In this document: piece by piece, positions 9,189 to 17,518 of the stretch | Layout: each line of letters begins with the position of its first letter | Numbering within the stretch: position 1 is the stretch's first letter | Origin: Blastopirellula retiformator | GTDB lineage: Bacteria > Planctomycetota > Planctomycetia > Pirellulales > Pirellulaceae | Direction of reading: 5' to 3' | NCBI RefSeq assembly: GCF_007859755.1 | Contig: NZ_SJPF01000003.1 | Location: 868,001-932,000, forward strand | DNA length: 64,000 nucleotides | Notes under the pieces: model-generated | What the model saw: the letters and a program-made list of their open reading frames with translations, nothing else | Database searches by the model: none | What the model was told of the DNA's origin: nothing | Position numbers and translations under genes: made by a program

Positions 9189-11009
9189 ATGGATCTCGTC
9201 ACTTTCTCGATGTCGGCGCTGATATTCTTTCCGTTGGCCGCCGCTGCGCTGATTGCGTTTATTCCCGGCGATCGGAAGAACGTGATCCGTTACGCGACCC
9301 TCTTGGCGACGATGGTGCTGTTGGGCGGCGTGCTGTTGGGGATGACGTTCGGCGGTAACGAGACGATCGCGTTCGACATCCAGCAAGCCGGCATGCAGAA
9401 CGTCGTCAGCCTCCCCTGGATTCCGACGTTCAACATTGACTACTTCCTCGGCTTCGACGGCATCAGCTTTCCGCTGGTGGTGCTGACCGCGCTGATCAGC
9501 GCGCTTGCCATGGGCGCCAGTTGGACGATCGACAAACATGTTAAAGGCTACTGCGTCCTCTACCTGGTGCTGCTGGGCGGAATGATGGGCGTCTTTATCT
9601 CGCTCGACTTCTTCCTGTTCTATATCTTCTGGGAAGTGATGCTGCTGCCGATGTACTTCTTGATTGGCGTCTGGGGCGGCCCACGCAAAGAATACGCGGC
9701 GATCAAGTTCTTTCTCTACACGCTCTTCGGCAGCGTGCTGATGCTGGTCGCCATTTTGATGATCTTCTTCAATAGCGATCTCCGGCAACTCACGCCGCAG
9801 CAATTGGTCGACAGCCGCGTTCGCTTGGCCGGAGTCGAGCAGATCGGCTCGCCGGTAGAGCATTTGGCCGCCGCGACCAAGTATCAGGAACTGATCGCCG
9901 CCCAAGAAACGCCCGTCCATACGTTCAACATCCTCGCCCTTCAGCAAATGGGGCAGCATACCGAACTGTTCGATCGAGAGGCCTTCTTTGGTCAGTCGCT
10001 GCAGTGGTGGGCGTTCGTGCTGCTGTTTATCGGCTTTGCGATCAAATTGCCGTCGGCGCCATTCCATACCTGGTTGCCGGATGCGCATGTCGAAGCCCCG
10101 ACGCCGATCTCCATGATTCTGGCCGGCGTGCTGCTGAAGATGGGGGGCTACGGGATCATTCGGATTTGCTATCCGATCTGTCCTGACGCCGGCTATGACC
10201 TGGCTTGGGTTGTTTGCTCAATCGGCGTGCTGAGCATGATCTACGGCGCCTTTGCGGCGCTCGCGCAGTCCGACTTCAAGCGGATGGTCGCTTACAGTTC
10301 GGTCAGTCACATGGGCTATGTGGTGCTGGGGCTGGGCGTGTGGAGCGCGACGGTCGTTGGCGATCCGGTCTCGTGGAACATGGGCGTCAAAGGCGCCTTG
10401 TTCCAGATGATTGGGCATGGCATCAGCTCGGCCGGCATGTTCTTTATGGTGGGCGTCATTTATGACCGCGTCCATCATCGCGACCTCAACCAATTCGGCG
10501 GGCTCTTCGGCAAGATGCCGGTTTACACGTCGATGGCGATCATCCTCTTCTTCGCCGGGCTCGGGTTGCCGGGGCTGTGCGGTTTTATCGGCGAGGCGTT
10601 CGTCGTCCTTTCGGTTTGGAAGTTCAGCGCGTTGCTCGCCGTCGCCGGCGCCTTTGTTGTGATCTTGACCGCCGGCTATATCCTGTGGGCTGTGCAGCGG
10701 GTCTACCTGGGACCAGAGTACAAGGGGAAGCACGAAGAAGCGCTCACCGAGATCAATCTTCGCGAGATGGCGATTGCTGTGCCGCTCTGTGTGCTTGCCA
10801 TCTTGTTTGGCGTGCTGCCAAACACCGTGTTCCGCTACATGGACGCCACGGTCGACGCCCAAGTGCAAGACCTCGCCACGTGGACCAAAGAGACGAAGAT
10901 CCCGCGGCTGCAACAAGAGCGAGCCGAACAAGAGAAGACCGCTGCGGCTGTAGCGCCCAGATTGGACCAACAAGCGGCCGACGTCGTCGCTGCCAAGGGC
11001 GAGATTTAA
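9189..11009 (+). CDS. nuoM: NADH-quinone oxidoreductase subunit M (NuoM), with insertion
   Basis: This is the second antiporter-like proton-pumping subunit of complex I. Family motifs include FFLFYIFWEVMLLPMYFLIG with the key glutamate, FHTWLPDAHVEAPTPISMIL, and FKRMVAYSSVSHMGYV. A soluble stretch of about 75 residues (roughly 198-270), without hydrophobic helices, is inserted before the helix preceding the LPDAH motif. The C-terminus carries a charged extension of about 50 residues with a helical, glutamine/glutamate-rich character. The total is 606 residues against about 500 usually. It starts 54 bases after nuoL. Confidence 0.95.
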   Translation: MDLVTFSMSALIFFPLAAAALIAFIPGDRKNVIRYATLLATMVLLGGVLLGMTFGGNETIAFDIQQAGMQNVVSLPWIPTFNIDYFLGFDGISFPLVVLTALISALAMGASWTIDKHVKGYCVLYLVLLGGMMGVFISLDFFLFYIFWEVMLLPMYFLIGVWGGPRKEYAAIKFFLYTLFGSVLMLVAILMIFFNSDLRQLTPQQLVDSRVRLAGVEQIGSPVEHLAAATKYQELIAAQETPVHTFNILALQQMGQHTELFDREAFFGQSLQWWAFVLLFIGFAIKLPSAPFHTWLPDAHVEAPTPISMILAGVLLKMGGYGIIRICYPICPDAGYDLAWVVCSIGVLSMIYGAFAALAQSDFKRMVAYSSVSHMGYVVLGLGVWSATVVGDPVSWNMGVKGALFQMIGHGISSAGMFFMVGVIYDRVHHRDLNQFGGLFGKMPVYTSMAIILFFAGLGLPGLCGFIGEAFVVLSVWKFSALLAVAGAFVVILTAGYILWAVQRVYLGPEYKGKHEEALTEINLREMAIAVPLCVLAILFGVLPNTVFRYMDATVDAQVQDLATWTKETKIPRLQQERAEQEKTAAAVAPRLDQQAADVVAAKGEI

Positions 11010-11027
11010 GGACAAGGCCGAGCCTGC

Positions 11028-12767
11028 ATGTTTTATCAACTGATCGAGCAACTCCGAATCGACACGCTCCAGCAGAGCTTGCCTCTGATTGGCGCCGAGT
11101 TGACGTTGACGTTCGCGATCTTGCTGATTTTGCTCTGCCGCATGTTGCCGGTCTTGGAAAAGATCGACGCGGTCTGGCTGGCGATCGTCGGCGTGGTCGC
11201 GGCGTTGATCGCGCTCCGTCCGTTTCAACCTTGGGCGGTAAATGCTGAGGGGGCGACAACTCCAGTCGCGATGGGGGATCTTCAGCCGACGGAACTTTTT
11301 ACCGGCATGCTGACGCATGATGGGTTTGCGATCGCGATTAAAACGCTGTTGCTCTTCTTCTTGCTCCTCTTCTTTGTGCTGACGAAAGTCACTCGCCTGG
11401 CGGCGAAGTACGACAGCACCGACTTTGTCGTACTGGCGCTAGGTTCAACTCTCGGCATGTTCATGATGGTCGCCTCGAACCACATGATCATGGTCTTCAT
11501 GGGGGTCGAAATGGCGAGCGTCCCGTCGTACGTCATGGTCGCGCTGCAGCGGCGCAACCGAAAAGCGTCGGAGGCGGCGCTCAAGTATGCCGTCTACGGC
11601 GCCGGAGCCGCAGGCGTCATGCTGTACGGGATCAGCCTGTTGTGCGGCGTGCTAAACTCGGCCCATCTGCCGACGATGGCGACGCGGCTCAGCGAAGTGC
11701 TCGCCGCCGATTCCGGCAGTTCCGAGATCTTGGTGCTGGCGCTCGGCGGTTTGATGCTAGGCGTTGGTTTGTCGTTCAAGTTATCGGCGTTCCCGTTCCA
11801 CTTCTGGTGTCCCGACGTGTTTGAAGGGGCGACTTCGGAGGTGAATGCATTTCTGTCGGTCGCCTCGAAAGCGGCGGCCCTGGCGCTGCTGGTGCGGGTA
11901 GCGATTGGCTTCACCACTTTGCCTGCCCAGCCCGAGCAAGTCGCCAGGCAAGACAAGCCGGCAGTGGAGCAGGTTGTGACCGATCCGTCGGAAGTGCAAC
12001 TGGTCAATTTTGTCGACGCCAAGCAAGCCGACGATGCCAAGCCAACGGAAACGCTGGCGCCGGCTCGCAAGTTTGTCTGCTTGCTAGTCGCGGTGATCGC
12101 GGTGGCGACCTGCACGTTTGGCAATCTGGCCGCGTACGCGCAGACGAACATCAAGCGGCTGCTCGCTTATTCGACGATTGCCCATGCCGGGTACATGATG
12201 ATGGCGGTTCCGGCGGCGATCGCGGTTGCGGAAGTGAGTCAGGACTCCGCCCGCCAGGCGATCGCCTATCTGGCGCTCTATGCGGTGATCTATCTGTTCA
12301 TGAACCTCGGCGCCTTTGCGGCGGTCGCGTTCGTCCGCGAGGCGGTCGGTAGCGACGAGATCAAAGACTACGCCGGGATGTTGCGGCGCAGCCCGACGCT
12401 GGCGATCTGCTTGACGTTGATCTTGGTCAGCTTGATCGGCTTGCCGCCGCTGGCGGGGTTCATCGGCAAATTCGCCATCTTTGCGGCGATCGCCCAGGCT
12501 TGGAACCAGACGTCGTATCCCTTTCTGATGCTGCTGCTGGTCGCTGGCGGTTTGAACACGGCGATCAGTTTGTTTTACTACCTGCGAATCGCCAAGGTGA
12601 TGACGATCGATGGCGAGTCGGACGAGACCGCGCCGATGCAAAAGCCGATCGGCATGATCCAAAACGGCTACTTGGCGCTAGTGACCGCTCCGCTGGTGTT
12701 GCTCATGTTCAATTGGGACTTCCTCAACGCGTGGCTGCTCGAGGCCGTGTCGCACATTTTGACCTAA
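11028..12767 (+). CDS. nuoN: NADH-quinone oxidoreductase subunit N (NuoN), with insertion
   Basis: This is the third antiporter-like subunit of complex I. Conserved features include MIMVFMGVEMASVPSYVMVAL, FHFWCPDVFEGATSEVNAFLSVASK, and NIKRLLAYSTIAHAGYMM. A hydrophilic segment of about 50 residues (roughly 300-350, with QPEQVARQDKPAVEQV) sits between two transmembrane helices and is not usual in the family. The protein has 579 residues. It follows nuoM by 18 bases and is the last nuo gene. The next gene starts 19 bases later. Confidence 0.95.
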   Translation: MFYQLIEQLRIDTLQQSLPLIGAELTLTFAILLILLCRMLPVLEKIDAVWLAIVGVVAALIALRPFQPWAVNAEGATTPVAMGDLQPTELFTGMLTHDGFAIAIKTLLLFFLLLFFVLTKVTRLAAKYDSTDFVVLALGSTLGMFMMVASNHMIMVFMGVEMASVPSYVMVALQRRNRKASEAALKYAVYGAGAAGVMLYGISLLCGVLNSAHLPTMATRLSEVLAADSGSSEILVLALGGLMLGVGLSFKLSAFPFHFWCPDVFEGATSEVNAFLSVASKAAALALLVRVAIGFTTLPAQPEQVARQDKPAVEQVVTDPSEVQLVNFVDAKQADDAKPTETLAPARKFVCLLVAVIAVATCTFGNLAAYAQTNIKRLLAYSTIAHAGYMMMAVPAAIAVAEVSQDSARQAIAYLALYAVIYLFMNLGAFAAVAFVREAVGSDEIKDYAGMLRRSPTLAICLTLILVSLIGLPPLAGFIGKFAIFAAIAQAWNQTSYPFLMLLLVAGGLNTAISLFYYLRIAKVMTIDGESDETAPMQKPIGMIQNGYLALVTAPLVLLMFNWDFLNAWLLEAVSHILT

Positions 12768-12786
12768 CCGCGGAAATCGTCGTCGC

Positions 12787-13221
12787 ATGTTTTCTTCGTC
12801 TACCGCACAGCTGTTGAATCAACTCGCAGCGCTGCATCGACACTCGCTCCCTGCCTATCTCCGCTTTACGCGGCCGTGGGTCGGGTATGAAGATGAAGAG
12901 GCGGTGGATGTGCTCCGGCAACTGGCGAGCGATCACAAGTACCTGGTCGACAAGATCGTGGCCCAGTTAGAGCCGTTAGGATTGGACCTGCCGCTGGGCC
13001 AATTTCCGATGGAGTTCACCAGCCTGCATGATCTGTCGGTCGAATATTTGGTGAAGCGCACGCAGCAGTTTCAGCAAGGGTTTGTCGAGCGGCTTGATGA
13101 TCTGGCCGCGGTCATGCCCAACGAGCCGCCGGCCCGCGAACTGGCCGAAGAAGCGCTTGGCATGGCGAAGGGACATCTAAAGAACCTGGAAGAGGCGGCC
13201 GCCGATTTGGCCGCCTCGTAA
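12787..13221 (+). CDS. Uncharacterised small helical protein after nuoN
   Basis: I do not recognise this 144-residue protein with confidence. It has no signal peptide or membrane segment and looks entirely alpha-helical, with heptad-like stretches at about residues 35-65 and 85-140. Histidines fall early (LHRHSLPAYLRF, DHKYLVDKI) and late (GMAKGHLKNLEEA), and glutamates are spaced along the helices. That could suggest a ferritin-like four-helix bundle, but this is only an impression. It starts 19 bases after nuoN, and its TAA overlaps the next ATG, so it is probably part of the same transcript. Confidence 0.7.
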   Translation: MFSSSTAQLLNQLAALHRHSLPAYLRFTRPWVGYEDEEAVDVLRQLASDHKYLVDKIVAQLEPLGLDLPLGQFPMEFTSLHDLSVEYLVKRTQQFQQGFVERLDDLAAVMPNEPPARELAEEALGMAKGHLKNLEEAAADLAAS

Positions 13222-14024
13222 TGAAGAGTGGATTGCCGATGAGTTTGTTCGATACGCATGCGCATCTGTTTGACGAAGCGCTGCTGACGCAGATAGACGA
13301 TGTTGTCGCCCGGGCGAAAGAAGCCGGGGTCGAAAGAATGCTGGTCGTCGGCACGACTGCCGACGATAGTCAACAAGCGATCGAACTCGCTGAGCGTTTC
13401 CCGGAGATTTGCGCCACCGTCGGCATCCAGCCCAACAACTGCGCTGAAGTGCAGCCTGGCGATTGGGAGCGGATCGTCGCGATGCTGGATCATCCCCGGG
13501 TTGTCGCGTTGGGGGAGACGGGGCTCGATCGCTATTGGGACTACGCTCCGTTCGACTTGCAGCAAGATTATTTCGATCGGCATTTGCGGCTGTCGCAAGA
13601 GCGCGACTTTCCGTTCATCGTCCACATGCGGGATTGCGGCGACGACATTGTGACGATGTTGCAAGAGGCGGCCAAGCGAGCGCCGCTGCGAGGCGTCATG
13701 CACTCGTTTACCGGCGAACCGGCGCTGCTGCAGCAATGTCTAGAGCTGGACATGTACATCAGCTTCGCCGGGATGGTCACCTTCAAAAAGAGCGGCGACC
13801 TGCGGGAAGTGGCGGCGATGGTACCGAAAGATCGGATCTTGATCGAAACCGATTCGCCTTATCTCAGTCCAGAACCGGTCCGGGGTAAACGCCCCAACGA
13901 GCCGGCGTATGTCGCGCATACGGCCGCCTGCGTCGCCGCCGCGCGAGGCGAATCGCTCGACGAGTTTGTGAAACTGGCCACAGAAAACGCGTATCGGCTG
14001 TTCCATCGCGTCGGCAAGGCGTAG
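13221..14024 (+). CDS. TatD family metal-dependent DNase
   Basis: This is a TIM-barrel metallo-hydrolase of the TatD/YcfH group, cytoplasmic deoxyribonucleases implicated in DNA repair and degradation. Metal ligands are visible as DTHAH near the N-terminus (residues 11-15), the GETGLDRYWDY segment, HMRDCGDD, the VMHSFTGEP histidine, and ETDSPYLSPEP near the C-terminus. The length is normal. The first ATG overlaps the TAA of the preceding gene. A second in-frame ATG at 13239 gives a more typical N-terminus (MSLFDTHAH). The TAG stop is formed by the left end of a repeat element. Confidence 0.93.
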   Translation: MKSGLPMSLFDTHAHLFDEALLTQIDDVVARAKEAGVERMLVVGTTADDSQQAIELAERFPEICATVGIQPNNCAEVQPGDWERIVAMLDHPRVVALGETGLDRYWDYAPFDLQQDYFDRHLRLSQERDFPFIVHMRDCGDDIVTMLQEAAKRAPLRGVMHSFTGEPALLQQCLELDMYISFAGMVTFKKSGDLREVAAMVPKDRILIETDSPYLSPEPVRGKRPNEPAYVAHTAACVAAARGESLDEFVKLATENAYRLFHRVGKA

Positions 14025-14109
14025 CAGTCCGTTGATTTTCTCGAAGAGCTGCGCTCTGAGCCTGGCGAGGTTGGAAAATGCCACGATGGCATTTTTCAAC
14101 AGGCAGGTA
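14022..14109 (+). repeat. Family-A TA-flanked hairpin element, copy 1 (short form)
   Basis: This copy is about 88 bases including the flanking TA at each end. It starts TAGCAGTCCGTTGATTTTC and ends in a strong hairpin: TTGGAAAATGCC (14071-14082) pairs with GGCATTTTTCAA (14088-14099) across an ACGAT loop. A small AGAGC-TGC-GCTCT hairpin lies at 14045-14057. It lacks the middle hairpins of the two longer copies (28641-28761 and 44236-44390). The first TAG is the stop codon of the TatD gene. The ends are inverted relative to each other (GCAGTCCGTTGA versus GCTGCCTGTTGA in the other copies). Confidence 0.85.
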
Positions 14110-14130
14110 GTCGTCGGCGTGGGTGGTTGG

Positions 14131-14159
14131 TTTCCGGCGTGCGCCGATTGCGCTACAAT
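14131..14159 (+). promoter_or_regulatory. Possible promoter of the thioredoxin-like gene
   Basis: TTTCCG (14131-14136), a 17-base spacer and TACAAT (14154-14159) lie about 50 bases before the ATG at 14208, just after the repeat element. The -10 is good and the -35 is weak. Confidence 0.4.
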
Positions 14160-14207
14160 AGCGCAAACGTCGCCAGTCACAAGATACCGCAGAGGAGAGA
14201 CTGACCC

Positions 14208-14804
14208 ATGGTCAAAACCGAGAGCACCATGTTGCCGCTTGGCACGCCAGCCCCCGATTTTTCGCTCGTCAACGTCGACGGAAAGACCGTCTCGCTTGGC
14301 GATTTTGCCGGCGCTCCTGCGCTGGTTGTCATTTTCATGTGCAACCATTGCCCCTTCGTCAAGCACCTGGCCGATGACCTGGCCACGTTTGGTCGCGAGT
14401 ACCAGGCCAAAGGCGCCGCTGTCGTCGCGATCAGCCCGAACGATGTCGCCAACTATCCGGCCGACTCGCCAGAGAAGATGGTCGCCGAAGCGGAAGAGCG
14501 TGGTTACGCGTTCCCCTATCTCTATGATGAAACGCAAGCCGTCGCCAAGGCGTACAAAGCGGCCTGCACGCCCGACTTCTACGTTTTCGACAAAGATCAG
14601 AAGCTCGCCTATCGTGGGCAGTTTGACGCCAGTCGTCCTGGCGGCGACATCGCCGTGACCGGCGAAGATCTCCGCAAAGCGGTCGATACCGTGTTGGCCG
14701 GCGAACAGCCAAGCGACGATCAAACGCCCAGCCTCGGCTGCAACATCAAATGGATTCCTGGCGCCGAGCCCGAGTATTTCAAGCCGCAGGGCATCAACCA
14801 GTAA
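14208..14804 (+). CDS. Thioredoxin-like (AhpC/TSA-type) protein
   Basis: This 198-residue protein has the redoxin/alkyl hydroperoxide reductase-like fold. It starts with LGTPAPDFSL, then has an active-site dithiol CNHC (residues 45-48) in VIFMCNHCPFVKH. The resolving cis-proline region is represented by AACTPDFYVFD. The FMCNHCPFV-type active site belongs to a widespread group of thioredoxin-like proteins whose substrates are mostly unknown; a thiol-disulfide or peroxide role is likely. No signal peptide is seen, so it is probably cytoplasmic. It stands alone with its own likely promoter and ends convergent with the next, minus-strand gene. Confidence 0.9.
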   Translation: MVKTESTMLPLGTPAPDFSLVNVDGKTVSLGDFAGAPALVVIFMCNHCPFVKHLADDLATFGREYQAKGAAVVAISPNDVANYPADSPEKMVAEAEERGYAFPYLYDETQAVAKAYKAACTPDFYVFDKDQKLAYRGQFDASRPGGDIAVTGEDLRKAVDTVLAGEQPSDDQTPSLGCNIKWIPGAEPEYFKPQGINQ

Positions 14805-14818
14805 GGCCTGTAGGGGGG

Positions 14819-15955
14819 CTATTCAGCGGCTGCTGACGTTTCGACGCGGGATTGTTCGGTCATTCGCCGCACGATTTCGGTCGGATCGCCGGTTTCCTGA
14901 AAAATCAATCGTTGCCGATCGGCCCACGTGGGTCGGTCGGCAATTTCTTGCGCACGTCGCAAGTAATCTTCGCAGCCTAGTTCTATCGCCGACGGCATAA
15001 GCCGCTCGATGAGCCGCGCCACGATTTGGCTGACCGACTCCACTTCGTAAGTGTACGAGTTGACCAGTTGTGCGTTCGAGCCGAAGCGGCAGGCCCGCCA
15101 TTTGTTTTGGCGGACCATCATGGGGTGGCAATCGTGTTGGTAGGCGCCATGGTCAATCTCGTCCGAGAGATGTTTGACCAGGCACTGGATCACCGCCGAG
15201 ATCGTCATCGCGTCGTCCAGGTTGCCCGGCATGTCGCAGACGCGGACTTCAACCGTGCCGAAGTTATGATGCGGGCGAACGTCCCACCAGATTTCGCGAA
15301 TCGTATTGATGAATCCAGTGTCGACCATGTGGTTGACCAGCCAGACGTACTCGCTCCAGTTGCGCATCAAAGGAGGCAGGCCCGCGGTCGGCAAACCTTC
15401 CATGATCTTGCTGCGATGCGAAGCGAGGCCGGTATCGTGGTTTTCCCAAAAGGGACTGCTGGTCGACAGGGCGAGCAGCACCGGCAAGTACTGCATGATG
15501 CGATCGCAGATCATCACCGCCTTATCGCCCGATTCGACGCCAACATGCACATGCAGCCCATTGGTAACCAGGCGGCGGGCCATCTCTTGTAGCAATTCGA
15601 CCAGGTTCAGGTAGCGCTCGGTCTGCGTTACCTGTTGTTCGGACCAGTGCGAGAACGGATGCGTCGATCCCCACCAGAGTCGGAGACCGTGTTGGTCAGT
15701 CAGCGCCTGAACCGCGGCCAGGTTGCGGCGGAGATCCCCTTCGGCCTGATCGATGGTCAGGCAGATCTCGGTGTTGATTTCCAAGCAGCACTGCATCAGC
15801 TCCGGTTTGATCCGCGAGGCAACTTCCGGCGGGGCGACTTCGATCAACCGTTGGACCGAGTTCGCCAAAGCCATCGTCTGGTTGTCGACGATGCCCAGTT
15901 CCAATTCGATGCCGACGGTAAACGCCTCGTTGGACGTGAAAACTAGCTTGCTCAT
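14819..15955 (-). CDS. YbdK-type carboxylate-amine ligase (GCS2 family)
   Basis: This ATP-dependent ligase belongs to the glutamate-cysteine ligase type 2 superfamily. YbdK-type members have weak glutamate-cysteine ligase activity, and their true substrate is uncertain. Family features are FTVGIELELGIVD at the N-terminus, the ELMQCCLEINTEIC segment with metal-binding acids, NGLHVHVGVESGDKA, and the HHNFGTVEVRVCDMPG catalytic segment. The start at 15955 (MSKLVFTS) matches the family. An in-frame ATG at 15973 adds six residues. The length of about 378 residues is normal. Confidence 0.9.
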   Translation of the reverse strand: MSKLVFTSNEAFTVGIELELGIVDNQTMALANSVQRLIEVAPPEVASRIKPELMQCCLEINTEICLTIDQAEGDLRRNLAAVQALTDQHGLRLWWGSTHPFSHWSEQQVTQTERYLNLVELLQEMARRLVTNGLHVHVGVESGDKAVMICDRIMQYLPVLLALSTSSPFWENHDTGLASHRSKIMEGLPTAGLPPLMRNWSEYVWLVNHMVDTGFINTIREIWWDVRPHHNFGTVEVRVCDMPGNLDDAMTISAVIQCLVKHLSDEIDHGAYQHDCHPMMVRQNKWRACRFGSNAQLVNSYTYEVESVSQIVARLIERLMPSAIELGCEDYLRRAQEIADRPTWADRQRLIFQETGDPTEIVRRMTEQSRVETSAAAE

Positions 15956-16005
15956 GGCGGGGCGATTCCTCAAGCGGGCAGCGAAGGAAGGGGCGGCGGA
16001 TGCGA

Positions 16006-17232
16006 TCAGCGATGCGGTTCGTGGGGTTCGAACGCATGAATGACGGTACTGGCCAACGTCCGTGCGCCGATCGCCAGGACCGCTTCGTCGATATCAAACA
16101 GGGGGCTGTGTAGTAGCGGCGCGACGTCGAGCGATGGAGAACGACAGCCAAGTCGCGCCATCGCGCCAGGCACATGTTCGAGATAGAATGCAAAATCTTC
16201 GCCTCCCATGCTGGCTCGAGGAATCTCATATATCGCCTCGTGACCGAATGACTCGACGATCGCCGTTTTCAAGTGCGAGATCGGCTTGGCCTCGTTGATG
16301 ACGGCGCCAGTGCCGACGTCAAAATGAATGGCGATCGAGGTGTCGGTCGCTCGCTCAACCCCTTCGATGACGCGGTGCATGTGGTCGATGGTCCGTTGCC
16401 GGACGTCGCGATCGAGCGTGCGCAGCGTGCCGAGCAGTTCAACTTGTTCGGGAATGACGTTCAGGTTTTCACCACCGTAAATTCGCCCAAAGGAGAGGAC
16501 GACGGCGTCCTGGCTGTCGGTCACGCGGGGGATCGACAGGTACAACGCGTTGATCAACTGGGCGGCCGCCGCGATCGGATCGCGCGACTCATGCGGTCGG
16601 GCGCCGTGGCCGCCTAGGCCATGGATCAAGATCCTTACCGCATCGCAACTGGCGGTCAGCGCTCCGACCCGTAAGCCGATTCGCCCGGTCGGCAACATCG
16701 GATCGACGTGGGTCGCGTAGATCTCACGCACTTCTTTCAAGGCGCCGACCGAAATCATTTCCGACGCGCCGACGCAGGTTTCTTCCGCCGGTTGGAAAAT
16801 CGTTCGCAAACGCACCGGCCAGGGGAGGGCGCCCATGCGATCGAGTTCGACGATCAGGGCCGTCGCCCATAGCGCCATCGTCGCGTGCGCGTCATGCCCG
16901 CAGGCATGCATCAGGCCGGGGCATTGGCTGCGGTAAGGAATGTCTTTTTGATCCTGGATTCGCAGACCGTCGATATCGCCGCGAACGGCGATCGCCTCTG
17001 GCAGCGCCTCGGCGTGCGGCGTATGCCATTCGGCCAGCACGCCGCGCCCCTCGGGCCCCATGCGCAGATCAATCCCTAGCGAGTTCAACTCCTGGTAAAT
17101 CGCCAGGCTGGTGTGATACTCGTGACCAGAGGGCTCGGGGTTTTGATGCAGCCGTCGGCGGAAGTCGATCCACTTCGGCTCTTGGGCCGCGATCAACGCC
17201 GCGAGTTCGGATTGCCAGGTTCGTTCGATCAT
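16006..17232 (-). CDS. M20 family amidohydrolase (N-acyl amino acid / hippurate hydrolase type)
   Basis: This zinc-dependent amidohydrolase of peptidase family M20D probably releases free amino acids from N-acyl or similar amides. The pattern is complete: RRRLHQNPEPSGHEY, VRGDIDGL, HACGHDAHATM with metal-binding His and Asp, FQPAEE with the catalytic and metal glutamates, and MGGEDFAFYLEHVPG near the C-terminus. The 408-residue length is normal. No signal peptide is seen. It is transcribed away from the terminator at 17340-17362. Confidence 0.92.
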   Translation of the reverse strand: MIERTWQSELAALIAAQEPKWIDFRRRLHQNPEPSGHEYHTSLAIYQELNSLGIDLRMGPEGRGVLAEWHTPHAEALPEAIAVRGDIDGLRIQDQKDIPYRSQCPGLMHACGHDAHATMALWATALIVELDRMGALPWPVRLRTIFQPAEETCVGASEMISVGALKEVREIYATHVDPMLPTGRIGLRVGALTASCDAVRILIHGLGGHGARPHESRDPIAAAAQLINALYLSIPRVTDSQDAVVLSFGRIYGGENLNVIPEQVELLGTLRTLDRDVRQRTIDHMHRVIEGVERATDTSIAIHFDVGTGAVINEAKPISHLKTAIVESFGHEAIYEIPRASMGGEDFAFYLEHVPGAMARLGCRSPSLDVAPLLHSPLFDIDEAVLAIGARTLASTVIHAFEPHEPHR

Positions 17233-17332
17233 GTCTAAAGAGTACGCGACAGGTCAGGAAAAGTTAATCTATCCTGATTTACGGTAGCATTTTGGGGGCG
17301 TTTTGGTCCGCTGTAATCGCGACAAACCAGGC

Positions 17333-17362
17333 AAAAAAAAAGGCTCCCGAAGGAGCCTTTTT
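17333..17362. terminator. Bidirectional intrinsic terminator
   Basis: GGCTCC (17342-17347), a CGAA loop and GGAGCC (17352-17357) form a stem flanked by nine A on the left and five T on the right, so it can act on both strands. On the minus strand it would end transcription of mqnD before the M20 gene. Confidence 0.85.
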
Positions 17363-17413
17363 ACCGTTTCAGCGGATTGTTGGGAACAGATCGCCCCAGC
17401 GTGAATTGCCGCC

Positions 17414-17518
17414 TAGAGCGTTTTTCTGATAGCGGTAGCGTTTCTGGCGTTAGTGAGGCAAGCTGGTCAAGGCGGCCGCAACCAGCCAGAACGATACAGA
17501 TGGAGGAAAACCGCTCTA
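17414..17518. repeat. Family-B TA-flanked palindromic element
   Basis: This element of about 105 bases starts CTAGAGCGTTTTTCTG and ends with the inverted counterpart of CTAGAGCGGTTTTCC. These ends match at 13 of 15 positions. Further inside, GTAGCGTTTCTGGC on the left matches the reverse complement of a right-hand segment near 17486-17502. The whole element can therefore fold into a long imperfect hairpin. It is flanked by TA on each side, and its right end forms the TAG stop codon of mqnD on the minus strand. Its sequence is unrelated to family A. Confidence 0.75.
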
